From contig JAKITK010000007.1 of assembly GCA_021648125.1 (NCBI GenBank), positions 27,059 to 91,058 on the forward strand: a DNA stretch of 64,000 nucleotides, given 5' to 3'. How positions within the stretch are numbered: position 1 is the first letter of the stretch; each line of letters starts with the position of its first letter. Shown in pieces: positions 10,339-19,699 of the stretch. Origin of the DNA: Lysobacterales bacterium. Its GTDB lineage: Bacteria > Pseudomonadota > Gammaproteobacteria > Xanthomonadales > SZUA-36. The position numbers and the translations under genes were made by a program. The notes beneath the pieces are model-generated. The model had not been told where the DNA came from. It saw only the letters and a list, made by a program, of their open reading frames with translations, and ran no database searches.

Positions 10339-10367
10339 TTGGCATTTGTCCATTAAAGGTGTAAATT
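10339..10367 (+). promoter_or_regulatory. Candidate sigma-70 promoter for the DAACS symporter gene
   Basis: TTGGCA at 10339-10344 and TAAATT at 10362-10367 are separated by 17 bases, a near-consensus housekeeping promoter. It would give a leader of roughly 80 bases before the ATG at 10456. This rests on motif matching only. Confidence 0.4.
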
Positions 10368-10455
10368 CTATCGCATCATTGGTGGTTATAGTGCTTAATA
10401 GCCATATTAATCCATAAAAATAACGATAATTACATAGATAATCATAGGGAACATT

Positions 10456-11748
10456 ATGTCATACGGTAACTTGAGCCTCAGCGCTAAAATTTTTCTTGCT
10501 ATGATTTCCGGTCTTTTGATCGGCCTGTTTCTCCAATATCGCCTTGGTAGCCCAGACTGGGTGAATACTTGGCTCACTGGTGGAGTATTTTTAGTTATCG
10601 GAACAATTTTTATCAGCCTGCTGAAAATGCTGGTTGTACCACTGGTATTTGTGTCCCTTGTTACCGGGACCTCTGCACTAGCTGACCCGACTACACTGGG
10701 CCGTATCGGCATTAAAACCATTAGCCTGTACTTATTAACTACAGGGATTGCCGTTTGCCTTGCATTGCTTGCTGCTGTTATCTTTAAGCCCGGCATTGGC
10801 GCAGAGCCGGCGGCGGCGGCGCTTAAAGAAATCGCCTCCAATAAAACTTTTGTTCAGGTCCTAATTGATATTGTGCCCACCAACCCGGTCAGTGCCATGG
10901 CTAATGGCGACATGCTACCGATTATCGTTTTTGCAATTATGCTAGGTATCGCTATCACTCTCAGTGGCAAAGAAGGTGCCCGCATGACCAGTTTCTTCTC
11001 CGATCTGAATGTCGTTATTATGAAGCTTGTGACCTTGGTAATGAAGGTAGCCCCTTTAGGCGTTTTCGCTCTGATTTTGATGCTCGGTGCGAGCCTTGAT
11101 TTTGTCCAGTTTGCTAAGGTTGCAAAATACATTGTGCTGGTAATATCCGTATTGCTGATTCACGGCCTGATCGTATACCCTACGATGTTATCGTTGTTTG
11201 CGGGTCTCAACCCGATTACCTTCCTCAAGAAAATGCGCCCAGCCATGATGTTCGCTTTCTCTACCGCATCATCAAATGCCACCATTCCGGTAACCATGGA
11301 AACTGTGGAAAAACGCATCGGCGTTAATAACCGGGTGTCGTCTTTCACCATCCCTATGGGTGCGACTATCAACATGGATGGTACTGCCATCATGCAGGGT
11401 ATTGCCACTGGTTTTATTGCCCAGTTTTACGGTATTGATCTCTCGCTTTCTCAATACCTGATGATAGTAGTCATGATTATCATGGCCTCTATTGGCACCG
11501 CTGGCGTACCCGGTGTGGGCCTGGTAGTTCTCGCCGGCGTGCTTGCCAATGTCGGCCTACCGGCTGAGGGCATAGCGCTAATATTAGGTGTTGACCGACT
11601 GCTTGATATGACTCGTACCGCTGTCAATATCACTGGCGATGCTACTGTGACTACCATTGTGGCCAAATCCGAGAAAGAGCTGGATCTTGCTGTATTCAAT
11701 GACCCAAAAGCCGGGATGATATTTGAAAAGGGCGAGGCAACTCACTGA
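10456..11748 (+). CDS. Dicarboxylate/amino acid:cation symporter (DAACS family)
   Basis: A 430-residue inner-membrane secondary transporter of the GltP/DctA/EAAT type, using Na+ or H+ to take up glutamate, aspartate or C4-dicarboxylates. Visible signatures are the serine-rich re-entrant hairpin FAFSTASSNATIPVTMETVE, the NMDGTAIMQG motif in TM7 that binds cation, the second hairpin IGTAGVPGVG, and TM8 DRLLDMTRTAVNITGDA. The Asp-Arg-Thr-Asn pattern in TM8 binds substrate. The ordering and length are canonical. Substrate choice between amino acid and dicarboxylate is not settled by eye. It is a single-gene unit, convergent with the PEP-mutase-like gene. Confidence 0.92.
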   Translation: MSYGNLSLSAKIFLAMISGLLIGLFLQYRLGSPDWVNTWLTGGVFLVIGTIFISLLKMLVVPLVFVSLVTGTSALADPTTLGRIGIKTISLYLLTTGIAVCLALLAAVIFKPGIGAEPAAAALKEIASNKTFVQVLIDIVPTNPVSAMANGDMLPIIVFAIMLGIAITLSGKEGARMTSFFSDLNVVIMKLVTLVMKVAPLGVFALILMLGASLDFVQFAKVAKYIVLVISVLLIHGLIVYPTMLSLFAGLNPITFLKKMRPAMMFAFSTASSNATIPVTMETVEKRIGVNNRVSSFTIPMGATINMDGTAIMQGIATGFIAQFYGIDLSLSQYLMIVVMIIMASIGTAGVPGVGLVVLAGVLANVGLPAEGIALILGVDRLLDMTRTAVNITGDATVTTIVAKSEKELDLAVFNDPKAGMIFEKGEATH

Positions 11749-11924
11749 GTCCTTTCACGCTCACAGGCTCCATAGCGGTCAGTTATTTGTGTGTGGGCAT
11801 TTTTATGCCCAGCCTGCCAGGAAAGCAAAGCTCCCCAGTGAACTTTGCCTCTACACCCATACCAAAAATTTGCACTCCCATACCCTTCAAGTCAGTCAGA
11901 GAATATGTATAAGAACGACATGGC

Positions 11925-12719
11925 TTATCTAAACGAGGTGGCAATTTTACTGCCAGCATATAGTTTTTCGGTATTCCGCTGTGCTAGTAGTATGCGTGTA
12001 TTTTCTTCAATAAATGCCACTGTTGCATCAGAAAAAGAGCTGCCTAGGCTAAAGCGTCTCACGCCCAGCTCCTTTAGCCCCTTGGTATCTACTAGGTTTG
12101 GTAGCGACATGATATTCAATGGAGCCTTAATTGTGGCTGTGAGTTGCTTAATTTCCTCAGCCTGGCTTAAGCCTGGAACAAATATACCATCGGCTCCGCT
12201 GCCAACATAATCAACCGCTCTTTCAAGCGTCTCCGCTAAGGGATTTTTTAGCTGTAAATAGGTATCTGTTCTAGCATTAATGAAGAAGTCCTGATAGCCA
12301 TTTTTATTTAATATATTCCTTATAATCTCAATTTGCTCGCATTGTGCCTTTTTATCCCTCAAGCCAGGCTTACCTTTCAGGGAGTCCTCTATATTAATAC
12401 CGACAACCCCCATTTCAGCCAACTGTAAAATATTACTAGCTACTATGGTCATATCTTCAGAGTAACCAGATTCAACATCGACGGTTACTGGAATTTCAAC
12501 GGCTGAGACTATGTTATTAACAATCGTTAATAACTCAGCAAACTGGATTCTTTCTCCATCCTGGTAACCCAGAGAATTAGCAATTCCCCAGCTGGTTGTT
12601 CCAATTGCTTTAAAACCGCTTTGCTGCATAATTATTGCCGAGAGTATGTCCCAAGCATTAGGTAGGAAGAGTGGCTCGTCTTGTGCGTGCATTTGTTTGA
12701 AACTTGCTAACTTGTTCAT
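11925..12719 (-). CDS. Isocitrate lyase/PEP mutase superfamily protein
   Basis: A 264-residue (beta/alpha)8-barrel enzyme. Superfamily marks are LFLPNAWDILSAIIM near the N-terminus, VTVDVESGY (metal-binding Asp), GINIEDSLKG and INARTDTYL. The KKCGH motif of true isocitrate lyase is absent, so it belongs with the PEP mutase/oxaloacetate decarboxylase-like branch whose substrate is unresolved. The ATG at 12719 follows a GAGG at good spacing. It has no operon partner: 205 bases upstream the AlkA-type gene lies outside, and downstream the symporter is convergent. Confidence 0.8.
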   Translation of the reverse strand: MNKLASFKQMHAQDEPLFLPNAWDILSAIIMQQSGFKAIGTTSWGIANSLGYQDGERIQFAELLTIVNNIVSAVEIPVTVDVESGYSEDMTIVASNILQLAEMGVVGINIEDSLKGKPGLRDKKAQCEQIEIIRNILNKNGYQDFFINARTDTYLQLKNPLAETLERAVDYVGSGADGIFVPGLSQAEEIKQLTATIKAPLNIMSLPNLVDTKGLKELGVRRFSLGSSFSDATVAFIEENTRILLAQRNTEKLYAGSKIATSFR

Positions 12720-12800
12720 AAAAACCTCATTAGGTATGAAAATAATTAAAATTGTTTGTTGGGTTACTGCTGGGCATTAGCAGTTAAATTGTTATATGCA

Positions 12801-14153
12801 TCAAAGCTGACTCCATAGCTGTAGGGTTAAATAACTTCGCCAAGGCGAGGCTAGTTCTGGTTTGAAGTTATTTCCCGTCTTTGTCACGGCTTTTTTCACC
12901 CCAAGATCACCAGCAAGATATATGTCGGGATGGCTAAGCCCCCGAAGGCGTGCATAATCTACAGTCCATGCTCCTATGCCTTTTAATTCCAACCAAGGCT
13001 GTGGATTATCTGGCTTGTTATGGCTGAGGTAATGCTGTGCGAGTGAACGCAGCGTTTGCTTGCGCGATGCGGGTATTTTTAGAAACTCAAGTTTACTATT
13101 GAGAATGGATTGCGGGGTTGGAAATAAATACCTTTCGCCTGCTGCTTGCCCCAGAGTTGCAACTAAAATTGCGAGCAAGTTACCCGCTGCTGTAACAGAA
13201 ATTTGTTGCCCAAGAATGGCTCTAATACCCGCTTCAAACATACTCCATATTCCCGGTAAACGCAGCCCTGGTCGAAGTGCAATATAAGCTTGCAAGTCTT
13301 GTTCAACCATCTGGGTATCGACATCTAAGTCCAAAATACGGCGTATATTACTGACAATGGCTTTTAAATGGCTTATGTCGTTTAATTCAATAGTAAGTAA
13401 AAACCTGTTTTTCGCAGCAATGTGTTCAACCCTGAAATAGCCGCTGGTGTCCAACCATTGAAATGTCCGTGCATAGCTATTTTCATTACAATACTCAAGC
13501 CCAGGTATGGCTCTTTTACTTAAAAAGTTTTGCAGGTGCTGCCAGTCATAGGGAGGTCGGTAGTAAAGTTGTAATTGCAATGCCTCAGTTGTGACTGCTC
13601 TGGATTTGCGTACCTGCGATGGGCTTAAATTCAGTTGTGATTGAAAATAATCATTAAACCGGCGCACGCTGTTAAAGCCACTGGCGAAGGCAACTTGAGT
13701 TATCGGTAGTTTTGTCTGGTGGAGTAACTGTTTGGCGAATAAACATTGTTGGTAAAGCGCATAGGTTTTCGGTGAAACGCCCAGATGCTTGTTGAACAGC
13801 TGGCGTAGGTATCGGTCACTAACGCCTAGCCGTTCGCACAGTTGTTTCAAAGAGCTGTCTTGTAGAGAGCCTTCATTGATTAACCGAATGGCTCTTTCCA
13901 GCGTTGTACTTACACCATTCCATGCCGGAGATCCTGGGGCACTATCTGGTCGACAGCGCAGACAGGGCCTGTAACCGGCAGCAGCAGACTGTATTGCAGA
14001 AACAAAGTAACGGACATTTTCTTCTCGAGGGGTTGTAGCTGGACAAATAGAACGACAATAAATTTTGGTGGTTTTAACAGCCGTAAAAAATTTGCCATCA
14101 AAGCGGGCATCGCGAGATAATCGGGCTCTTTGGCAGACTTCCAAGTTTAGCAT
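12801..14153 (-). CDS. Ada-AlkA fusion: methyl-responsive regulator / DNA-3-methyladenine glycosylase II
   Basis: A 450-residue three-module repair protein. Residues about 1-75 are an Ada zinc/methyl-acceptor domain with Cys33, Cys37, Cys64 and Cys67; Cys33 corresponds to the methyl-phosphotriester acceptor of E. coli Ada. Residues about 85-190 are an AraC-type helix-turn-helix pair (LCERLGVSDRYLRQLFNKHL). The rest is the AlkA N-domain and HhH-GPD glycosylase, with GIGAWTVDYARLRG and the catalytic Asp at about residue 416 in LAGDLGVKKA. It lacks the Ada O6-methyltransferase domain. It should excise alkylated bases and may sense methylation damage to control its own promoter. Confidence 0.92.
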   Translation of the reverse strand: MLNLEVCQRARLSRDARFDGKFFTAVKTTKIYCRSICPATTPREENVRYFVSAIQSAAAGYRPCLRCRPDSAPGSPAWNGVSTTLERAIRLINEGSLQDSSLKQLCERLGVSDRYLRQLFNKHLGVSPKTYALYQQCLFAKQLLHQTKLPITQVAFASGFNSVRRFNDYFQSQLNLSPSQVRKSRAVTTEALQLQLYYRPPYDWQHLQNFLSKRAIPGLEYCNENSYARTFQWLDTSGYFRVEHIAAKNRFLLTIELNDISHLKAIVSNIRRILDLDVDTQMVEQDLQAYIALRPGLRLPGIWSMFEAGIRAILGQQISVTAAGNLLAILVATLGQAAGERYLFPTPQSILNSKLEFLKIPASRKQTLRSLAQHYLSHNKPDNPQPWLELKGIGAWTVDYARLRGLSHPDIYLAGDLGVKKAVTKTGNNFKPELASPWRSYLTLQLWSQL

Positions 14154-14269
14154 TATTTTTTCGCACTCTATTGGGTAATGAAACTATACCCCGAAACGAT
14201 GCGAACTCTAGCCAGAATCGGAACTAAACCCTGTGCCTACAGTTTTGTTAGTTGACGGCGGTTTTGCTC

Positions 14270-14407
14270 TAGCCCCGGGCGCTTGATGGGGTCGGGTTGT
14301 GGATTTATGGCGCCGGACTGGGTTCAACTGCTGTGCTGCTGGACTGCGATTCATAGCTTCAGCTATGGGCTGAGGGAAGCCGTGTGACAGATAAATCCAG
14401 AACCAGC
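14270..14407. repeat. Structured repeat, copy A
   Basis: It aligns without gaps to copy B exactly 200 bases downstream (for example GCTTGAT at 14281 and 14481, ACCAGC at 14402 and 14602). The core holds the hairpin CATAGCTTCAGCTATG. The distal inverted arm seen in copy B is not preserved here. Confidence 0.8.
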
Positions 14408-14470
14408 ACTTTCTTCTTCCTAGCGTGGAGGGATCGCTCTTGCGCATCCATGCGCCCGCGATCTACCTAC

Positions 14471-14634
14471 AGCCCGGGGGGCTTGATAGGGTTGGGTTGT
14501 GGAATTGTGGCGCCGGACTGGGTTCAGTTGTCGTGCTGCTGGACTGAGACCCATAGCTTCAGCTATGGGTTGAGGGAAGCCGTGCGACAACTGAATCCAA
14601 AACCAGCCAGAAACCACAAACCAACCCTATCAAG
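14471..14634. repeat. Structured repeat, copy B, folding as one long imperfect hairpin
   Basis: Three nested inverted repeats share one centre. The outer arms 14482-14502 and 14614-14634 match at 20 of 21 positions. The middle arms 14520-14533 and 14585-14598 match at 13 of 14. The central hairpin 14550-14569 is CCCATAGCT-TC-AGCTATGGG. The whole 153-base unit could be a folded RNA or a non-autonomous mobile repeat; the sequence does not decide which. Confidence 0.75.
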
Positions 14635-14647
14635 TGCCCAACAAGGC

Positions 14648-14679
14648 AAAAAAAACCCCTGGTCAGGGAAAACCAGGGG
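14648..14679 (-). terminator. Rho-independent terminator, probably of mnmG
   Basis: A 7-bp stem CCCCTGG (14656-14662) / CCAGGGG (14673-14679) is followed, on the minus strand, by a run of eight U (A-run 14648-14655). It lies about 190 bases after the mnmG stop on the same strand. Confidence 0.8.
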
Positions 14680-14868
14680 GTGGAATTTCAGGGCATCATA
14701 TTAAGGGAGGTGTGGGGCAAGTGTGACTTAATCACAGAGTGCTTCAATACACTTGCTGATACCCTGATGTAGCTATATTGCCAGTTAGAGCGTAAACAAA
14801 GTGTTAATGTGAAGTTTAATTTTAATCAAGTGCGTACGCTAAAATGAGTGGCTTAAATACCCAGTTAC

Positions 14869-16788
14869 TCAGGCTGCGTTACGGTCATTGGCATAACGTT
14901 TGAGGTACACCAAAAGCAAGGAGATTGAAGCCGGTGTCACGCCAGGGATACGACCGGCTTGACCAATTGTTTGCGGGCGTTGGGCTGTGAGCTTTTCTTC
15001 CACCTCGGCAGACAAGCCGTTGACACTCGAATACTCAAAACCCGGCGGGATATTTTGACTCTCCATGCGCCGATTCCGACTGACTTCCTGCTGTTGGCGA
15101 TTCAGATAACCTGCATATTTAACCTGAATCTCTACCTGCTCAGCCACTTTAGGGTCATCTACACTTGGACTAATCGCCGGGATTTTAATCAGTTTGGCAT
15201 AATTAATCTCTGGCCTTTTCATTAAATCCAAGGCGCGCACTTCTTTTGACAACTTGATGCCATGCAAGGATTGCAAATCTTTCCCAGCCGAATTTTCAGG
15301 CGTTATCCAGATAGCAGCCAGTCGCTGCTGTTCAGCTTCAACTGCACTCCGTTTTTCAGTAAATGCTGCCCAGCGGCGGTCATCTACCAGACCCAACTCT
15401 CGCCCGTGCTCGGTTAAGCGTAAATCGGCATTGTCTTCCCGCAGTGTGAGTCGGTACTCTGCACGCGAGGTAAACATCCGGTAAGGCTCTTTAGTCCCTT
15501 GGCTTATTAGGTCATCGATTAAAACCCCCATATAAGCTTGGTCACGCCGCGGGCTCCAAACTGTTTGTCCGGCGGCTTTGCGGGCGGCATTCAAACCCGC
15601 AATCAGACCCTGAGCTGCAGCTTCTTCATAACCGGTGGTACCGTTAATTTGACCAGCAAAAAACAGTCCCTCTACAAAACGGGTTTCGAGACTTAGCTGC
15701 AAACCCCGCGGGTCAAAATAATCGTATTCGATAGCATAGCCGGGACGACTTAAATGCGCATTCTCAAAGCCCCGCATAGTACGGATAAAAGCCTCTTGTA
15801 CTGCAAATGGCAATGAGGTCGATAAACCATTGGGATATAACTCTGTGGTATTCAGCCCTTCCGGCTCGACAAAAACCTGATGGGAGCTTTTATCTGCAAA
15901 TCGTGTAATTTTATCTTCAATTGAAGGACAATAGCGCGGCCCGCTGCCTTCTATATTACCGCCATGTATCGCTGAAAGGTGCAGTGACTGGCGGATAATT
16001 TCATGGGTTTGTGCATTTGTATGGGCAATCCAACAACAGCGCTGCTGCGGATGGTCAGATACTTGCCCCAGATAAGACATCACCGGCATGGGTTGATCGC
16101 CCGGTTGTTCTTCCAGCACACTGAAATCGACACTGCGGCCATCAATTCGCGGGGGGGTTCCAGTTTTTAGTCTACCTACACTAAAAGGCAGAGCCCTGAG
16201 GCGTTTGGCAAGTGCATTTGATGGTTGATCACCGGCGCGACCGCCACCTTGCTGCTTATCACCAATATGAATTACGCCACCAAGGAAGGTGCCTACTGTG
16301 AGCACAACCGTGGCTGCCATAAATTGCAGGCCGGTATCGGTTATACAGCCAGTCACCCTGTCGCTATCCACAATCAGATCATCTACACCCGCCTGGAAGA
16401 TTTGCAAATTGACTTGAAACTCTATTTTTTCTCGGATAAATGCTTTGTACAGATTTCGGTCACACTGTGCCCGGGTGGCACGAACTGCCGGCCCCTTACT
16501 GGCATTCAGTGTTCGAAACTGGATGCCGGCGTCGTCGGCAGCTTGTGCCATCACTCCGCCCAGCGCATCAACTTCGCGCACCAGATGACCTTTACCAATG
16601 CCCCCGATTGCCGGATTGCAGCTCATCTGGCCAATGGTCTCGATGTTGTGCGTCAGCAATAGCGTTGCCGCACCACTACGGGCAGCCGCAAGTGCCGCCT
16701 CGGTACCGGCGTGACCGCCACCAATAACGATGACATCGTAGTGTCTTTGGCTAGGCTTAATTTCTGACAAAACAAGTATCCTGAACAA
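14869..16788 (-). CDS. mnmG: tRNA uridine-5-carboxymethylaminomethyl modification enzyme MnmG (GidA)
   Basis: A 639-residue FAD-dependent enzyme that, with MnmE, modifies the wobble uridine of several tRNAs. The N-terminal dinucleotide-binding motif is [20 protein letters not shown]. It is followed by [41 protein letters not shown], and [11 protein letters not shown], all family signatures. The C-terminal [14 protein letters not shown] helical end is present ([14 protein letters not shown]). Length is normal. In many relatives rsmG and parAB follow; here a terminator and repeats follow instead. MnmE is not in the window. Confidence 0.97.
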   Translation of the reverse strand: MFRILVLSEIKPSQRHYDVIVIGGGHAGTEAALAAARSGAATLLLTHNIETIGQMSCNPAIGGIGKGHLVREVDALGGVMAQAADDAGIQFRTLNASKGPAVRATRAQCDRNLYKAFIREKIEFQVNLQIFQAGVDDLIVDSDRVTGCITDTGLQFMAATVVLTVGTFLGGVIHIGDKQQGGGRAGDQPSNALAKRLRALPFSVGRLKTGTPPRIDGRSVDFSVLEEQPGDQPMPVMSYLGQVSDHPQQRCCWIAHTNAQTHEIIRQSLHLSAIHGGNIEGSGPRYCPSIEDKITRFADKSSHQVFVEPEGLNTTELYPNGLSTSLPFAVQEAFIRTMRGFENAHLSRPGYAIEYDYFDPRGLQLSLETRFVEGLFFAGQINGTTGYEEAAAQGLIAGLNAARKAAGQTVWSPRRDQAYMGVLIDDLISQGTKEPYRMFTSRAEYRLTLREDNADLRLTEHGRELGLVDDRRWAAFTEKRSAVEAEQQRLAAIWITPENSAGKDLQSLHGIKLSKEVRALDLMKRPEINYAKLIKIPAISPSVDDPKVAEQVEIQVKYAGYLNRQQQEVSRNRRMESQNIPPGFEYSSVNGLSAEVEEKLTAQRPQTIGQAGRIPGVTPASISLLLVYLKRYANDRNAA

Positions 16789-16995
16789 GCTAAAGAAACC
16801 GATTCTGTTGATGCAGGATAAGCTTGAGCCTCAAAATAACACAAACACACCCAGCAGCAAAAGAATCATATTTCCAAATTCGATTTAGAACAGATCATTC
16901 TACTTAATTTTCAGCGATTTATAAAGCCTACTCTGAGTCTTCTACTGCAAGTAGCGCATGAACAAGGTTACTTGCCTTTAGATTTCCGCTCTTTT

Positions 16996-18156
16996 TTAAT
17001 GCGGCTTTCTAGAATAACTCTTATGTGACCTGCCTGATGTGTGTCCCGATTTTTTATGCGATTTGCCAGAGTAGCTCTTATGTGACTTACCTGCTTTGTG
17101 TTCCGGCTTTTTCGATTTTTTCGATTTTTTTACAACAGACTTCGACCTAACATGTTGTTTCGTTACTGTTTGTTTTACCGGGGCTGTTTGAGCCATGGGC
17201 TGCTGAGACGGTGCTTTGGCGCTACCGGAATGCAACTGTTGCCGTGGTGGTGGGCTACCGCCTTTATGCCGGCTAGGACCACTAGCTGAGCGTTGCGCCG
17301 AATACGGGCGCGGGGGAGGAGTGTATCCCACGCCTGCTTCGACTACCCTGGCTGGCTTGTGCACAACTTTTACAGGACGAAAACTTGACTTACTATATTT
17401 CGCAGTCGCCTGATGGAGCCGCTCTCGCGGAGGCTGCTGCCCAGGCTTCCAGTTGGAATTCCCGGAACGGGAACGCACACTTGCAGCCGCGCGCCCAGTG
17501 CGTATGGCTGATTGGCCAGGTTCAGGGTTATGCGCAGGCATCCTGACCACACGAACTGGTTGATGCCTGACTGGTTGATGCCTCACAGGATGGGTCGATT
17601 CCCGTGGATGTGGCCGTTGGCCGTTACCCGGGTGCCGGTTGTGGTCACCCCGGTCATACTCAGATCCACCATAGTTACCATGCCGCTCACCGCTGTGGTG
17701 AGGTCCGCGGTTATTTCTATAGGGTGCATGTGCATAGCCGGCATGTGGATTATGTATATGACGATAGGGACCATGCCCGCGGTACGGGCGATAACCTCGA
17801 TACCGATAGCCGTAGTATGGGTTGTAACCCCAACCGGAATACGCATAGTAGGGGGATGGATAGAAATAACCCCAATTTCCGCTAAAACCGCCGTAATAAC
17901 CGCCACCGAAACCATAGCCTGCTGTGATGTACCCAGGCCACAAGCCAAAATGTGTCGGCCGCTGATAAGCCGCTGAAAACCATGGATAACCATACCAGCC
18001 GCCTGTTCTGGAGTAACCACTAGAGATGCTTAGGCTAGACTGCGAGTAAGTCGCGTTACCCAGATATACGCCGCTGCCAGCAGCAGAGTATGACTGCGCC
18101 GCACAACCACTAAGCAAAAGACTTGCAATAATCAAAATAAATAATCGTTTTTTCAT
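16996..18156 (-). CDS. Predicted lipoprotein rich in Gly/Tyr then His/Arg/Ser/Lys
   Basis: The N-terminus MKKRLFILIIASLLLSGCAAQ is a lipoprotein signal with lipobox LSGC. It is followed by a Gly/Tyr/Trp/Pro-rich stretch (about residues 45-125), a His/Pro/Arg/Gly-rich middle, and a Lys/Ser/His-rich tail with short repeats (KSHKSYSGKSHKK, GRSHKSYSRKPH). No known enzyme motif is seen. A GTG at 18168 could add four residues, but the ATG at 18156 gives a standard signal. The protein would be outer-membrane or surface attached, very basic and possibly metal-binding; this is inference from composition. Low-complexity composition creates long open shadow frames on the other strand. Confidence 0.7.
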   Translation of the reverse strand: MKKRLFILIIASLLLSGCAAQSYSAAGSGVYLGNATYSQSSLSISSGYSRTGGWYGYPWFSAAYQRPTHFGLWPGYITAGYGFGGGYYGGFSGNWGYFYPSPYYAYSGWGYNPYYGYRYRGYRPYRGHGPYRHIHNPHAGYAHAPYRNNRGPHHSGERHGNYGGSEYDRGDHNRHPGNGQRPHPRESTHPVRHQPVRHQPVRVVRMPAHNPEPGQSAIRTGRAAASVRSRSGNSNWKPGQQPPRERLHQATAKYSKSSFRPVKVVHKPARVVEAGVGYTPPPRPYSAQRSASGPSRHKGGSPPPRQQLHSGSAKAPSQQPMAQTAPVKQTVTKQHVRSKSVVKKSKKSKKPEHKAGKSHKSYSGKSHKKSGHTSGRSHKSYSRKPH

Positions 18157-18233
18157 TATCTGGGCCACCGTATTAGCTTATCTTGTAGGTTACTATACAC
18201 AGCTATCTTGAATCCCGGCTGAACGAAGCACAC

Positions 18234-19190
18234 ATGAGCAGACACACCACCACAGGCAACTGGAAACTAGGACTGATACTGGCTTCAACCACAATGGTGG
18301 CCTGGTCGACGCTGGCTCCTGCCTTAAAGGTTGCGCTCGAAGTCCTCGACCCAATTACTCTTACCTGGGTGCGTTTTCTGATCGCCAGCCTAATTTCAGT
18401 TATATTTTTACTCTCCAGAAAAAAATATCGTAGCGAATTACTTAAGCTTAAAAAATCCTCTTGGGGTTTGTTGATTTTGGCATCGGTTATGCTGATTGGC
18501 AACTATGTGCTGTATCTTATCGGCTTGGAGAAAACCACCCCGGCTAATGCCCAGGTCATCATCCAACTAGCCCCCGCCCTGCTGGCAATGGGCGGCATCA
18601 TGCTGTTTCACGAGCACTATAATCGTTGGCAGTGGTTAGGGTTTTTTACGCTACTTTCCGGCCTGCTGCTGTTTTTTAGTGACCAACTAAAAGTAATGGC
18701 TGATAACATTTCCAGCTATCAAACCGGTATTTTACTTATTGTCGGCGCAGCCATTGTCTGGTCGGTGTACGCGCTTGCGCAAAAACAACTGCTGCGAGAT
18801 TTATCCTCAGTATCAGCAATGACATTTATGTATATTTTTGCCACTATAGTGCTACTGCCAGTCAGTGAACCAGCAACATTACTCACGCTCGACAGCCTGC
18901 ATTGGTGGGTGGTAGGGTTTTGTGCGCTGAATACTTTGGTAGCCTACGGTGCATTTGCGGAAGCGATGAACCATTGGGAGGCCTCGAGAGTCAGTGCCAT
19001 TGTCTCGTTAACACCGCTGGGCACTATTTTAACAGCAGCCATAATTCATCACTACTGGCCGCAACTGATGGGCGCAGAAAAAATTGATTTCCTCGGCTGG
19101 ATGGGAACTTTCATGGTCATTTTCGGCTCTGTATTAACGGCTCTGTGCGGAAACCGTCACCGCCCTGTACCCACACCATCTACCGATTAG
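18234..19190 (+). CDS. EamA/DMT-family transporter
   Basis: A 318-residue inner-membrane protein with ten hydrophobic helices arranged as two EamA repeats. The first starts at TMVAWSTLAPALKVALEVLDP and carries ITLTWVRFLIASL; the second starts around GILLIVGAAIVWSVYALAQK. The loop LIGLEKTTPANAQVIIQLAPALLAM is typical of drug/metabolite exporters. The substrate is not predictable. It is divergent from the lipoprotein gene and is followed 18 bases later by a small gene that probably shares its transcript. Confidence 0.88.
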   Translation: MSRHTTTGNWKLGLILASTTMVAWSTLAPALKVALEVLDPITLTWVRFLIASLISVIFLLSRKKYRSELLKLKKSSWGLLILASVMLIGNYVLYLIGLEKTTPANAQVIIQLAPALLAMGGIMLFHEHYNRWQWLGFFTLLSGLLLFFSDQLKVMADNISSYQTGILLIVGAAIVWSVYALAQKQLLRDLSSVSAMTFMYIFATIVLLPVSEPATLLTLDSLHWWVVGFCALNTLVAYGAFAEAMNHWEASRVSAIVSLTPLGTILTAAIIHHYWPQLMGAEKIDFLGWMGTFMVIFGSVLTALCGNRHRPVPTPSTD

Positions 19191-19208
19191 CCCACGAAGG
19201 ATAAAAGC

Positions 19209-19418
19209 ATGAGTAATAAAACTTACAATTTACAAGGCTATACTCTGGTTATTGATAAAATTCAGTTTGTGACGGCGTTATTTGCAGCCGATGACAACGA
19301 AGGGGTGCAATTTAATATTGGCTTTGGTGGCGATACACGAATTGTTGCGAAATTCCCGAATCGGGCAGATGCTACTCTGGCTCGCGAATTACTAGTAAAA
19401 GCACTGAACCAGAAATAA
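19209..19418 (+). CDS. Small conserved-looking hypothetical protein (69 aa)
   Basis: The ATG is preceded by GAAGGAT at suitable spacing and lies 18 bases after the EamA stop. The 69-residue product is soluble, mixed alpha/beta by eye, with a C-terminal amphipathic helix (ADATLARELLVKALNQK). No family recognised. A real gene is favoured by the ribosome site, the operon-like spacing and balanced composition. Confidence 0.65.
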   Translation: MSNKTYNLQGYTLVIDKIQFVTALFAADDNEGVQFNIGFGGDTRIVAKFPNRADATLARELLVKALNQK

Positions 19419-19479
19419 CTCAAAACCCCGTCAGCAACAAAACGGTTTGCTTAGAATAGCTGTTTTATTTGATAAAAAT

Positions 19480-19662
19480 TATTCTCTCGCAGAGGCGCAA
19501 AGATCGCCAAGAAGATCAAAAGATAATAAATTCGAAAGAACCAATCCATCGACCCAAAAATTTTAATAGTTATTACTCTTTCTCTGCGATCTTTGCGCCC
19601 CTGCGAGGACACCTTGTTTTTTCTTGGGTTTTTCCTCTACGATCTTTACGCCTCTGCAAGAG
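19480..19662. repeat. Cluster of three dispersed-repeat arms (cgcagaggcgcaaagatcgc type)
   Basis: The arm at 19480-19514 (CTCGCAGAGGCGCAAAGATC) recurs inverted at 19582-19612 (GATCTTTGCGCCCCTGCGAG) and again inverted, degenerate, at 19621-19662. The first two arms form an inverted repeat. A related single arm lies at 23858-23890. The pattern is of the intergenic dispersed type found in many proteobacteria. Confidence 0.75.
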
Positions 19663-19699
19663 CATTTGTTACTTTTCCCGGCACTACCCCTGATAAAAC

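Larger units (their letters stand above)
14154..14868. other. 715-bp gene-free, repeat-rich gap between mnmG and the Ada-AlkA gene
   Basis: No real gene is seen. The gap contains two copies of a structured repeat with a 200-bp period (listed separately), a hairpin terminator for mnmG, and about 170 bases of AT-rich sequence next to mnmG. Small open frames on both strands are translations of the repeat. Confidence 0.7.

Noticed and set aside
11794..11811. TGGGCAT-TTTT-ATGCCCA hairpin after the symporter gene as a terminator
   Set aside because: The T residues form the loop and no T-run follows the stem.
14208..14617. Two minus-strand small frames and one plus-strand frame in the mnmG-AlkA gap
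   Set aside because: They are translations of the repeated sequence; the two minus-strand peptides resemble each other only because the DNA repeats.
17512..18020. Long opposite-frame ORFs in the His/Gly/Tyr-rich lipoprotein gene
   Set aside because: The low-complexity base composition opens other frames; none has a ribosome site or a protein-like pattern.
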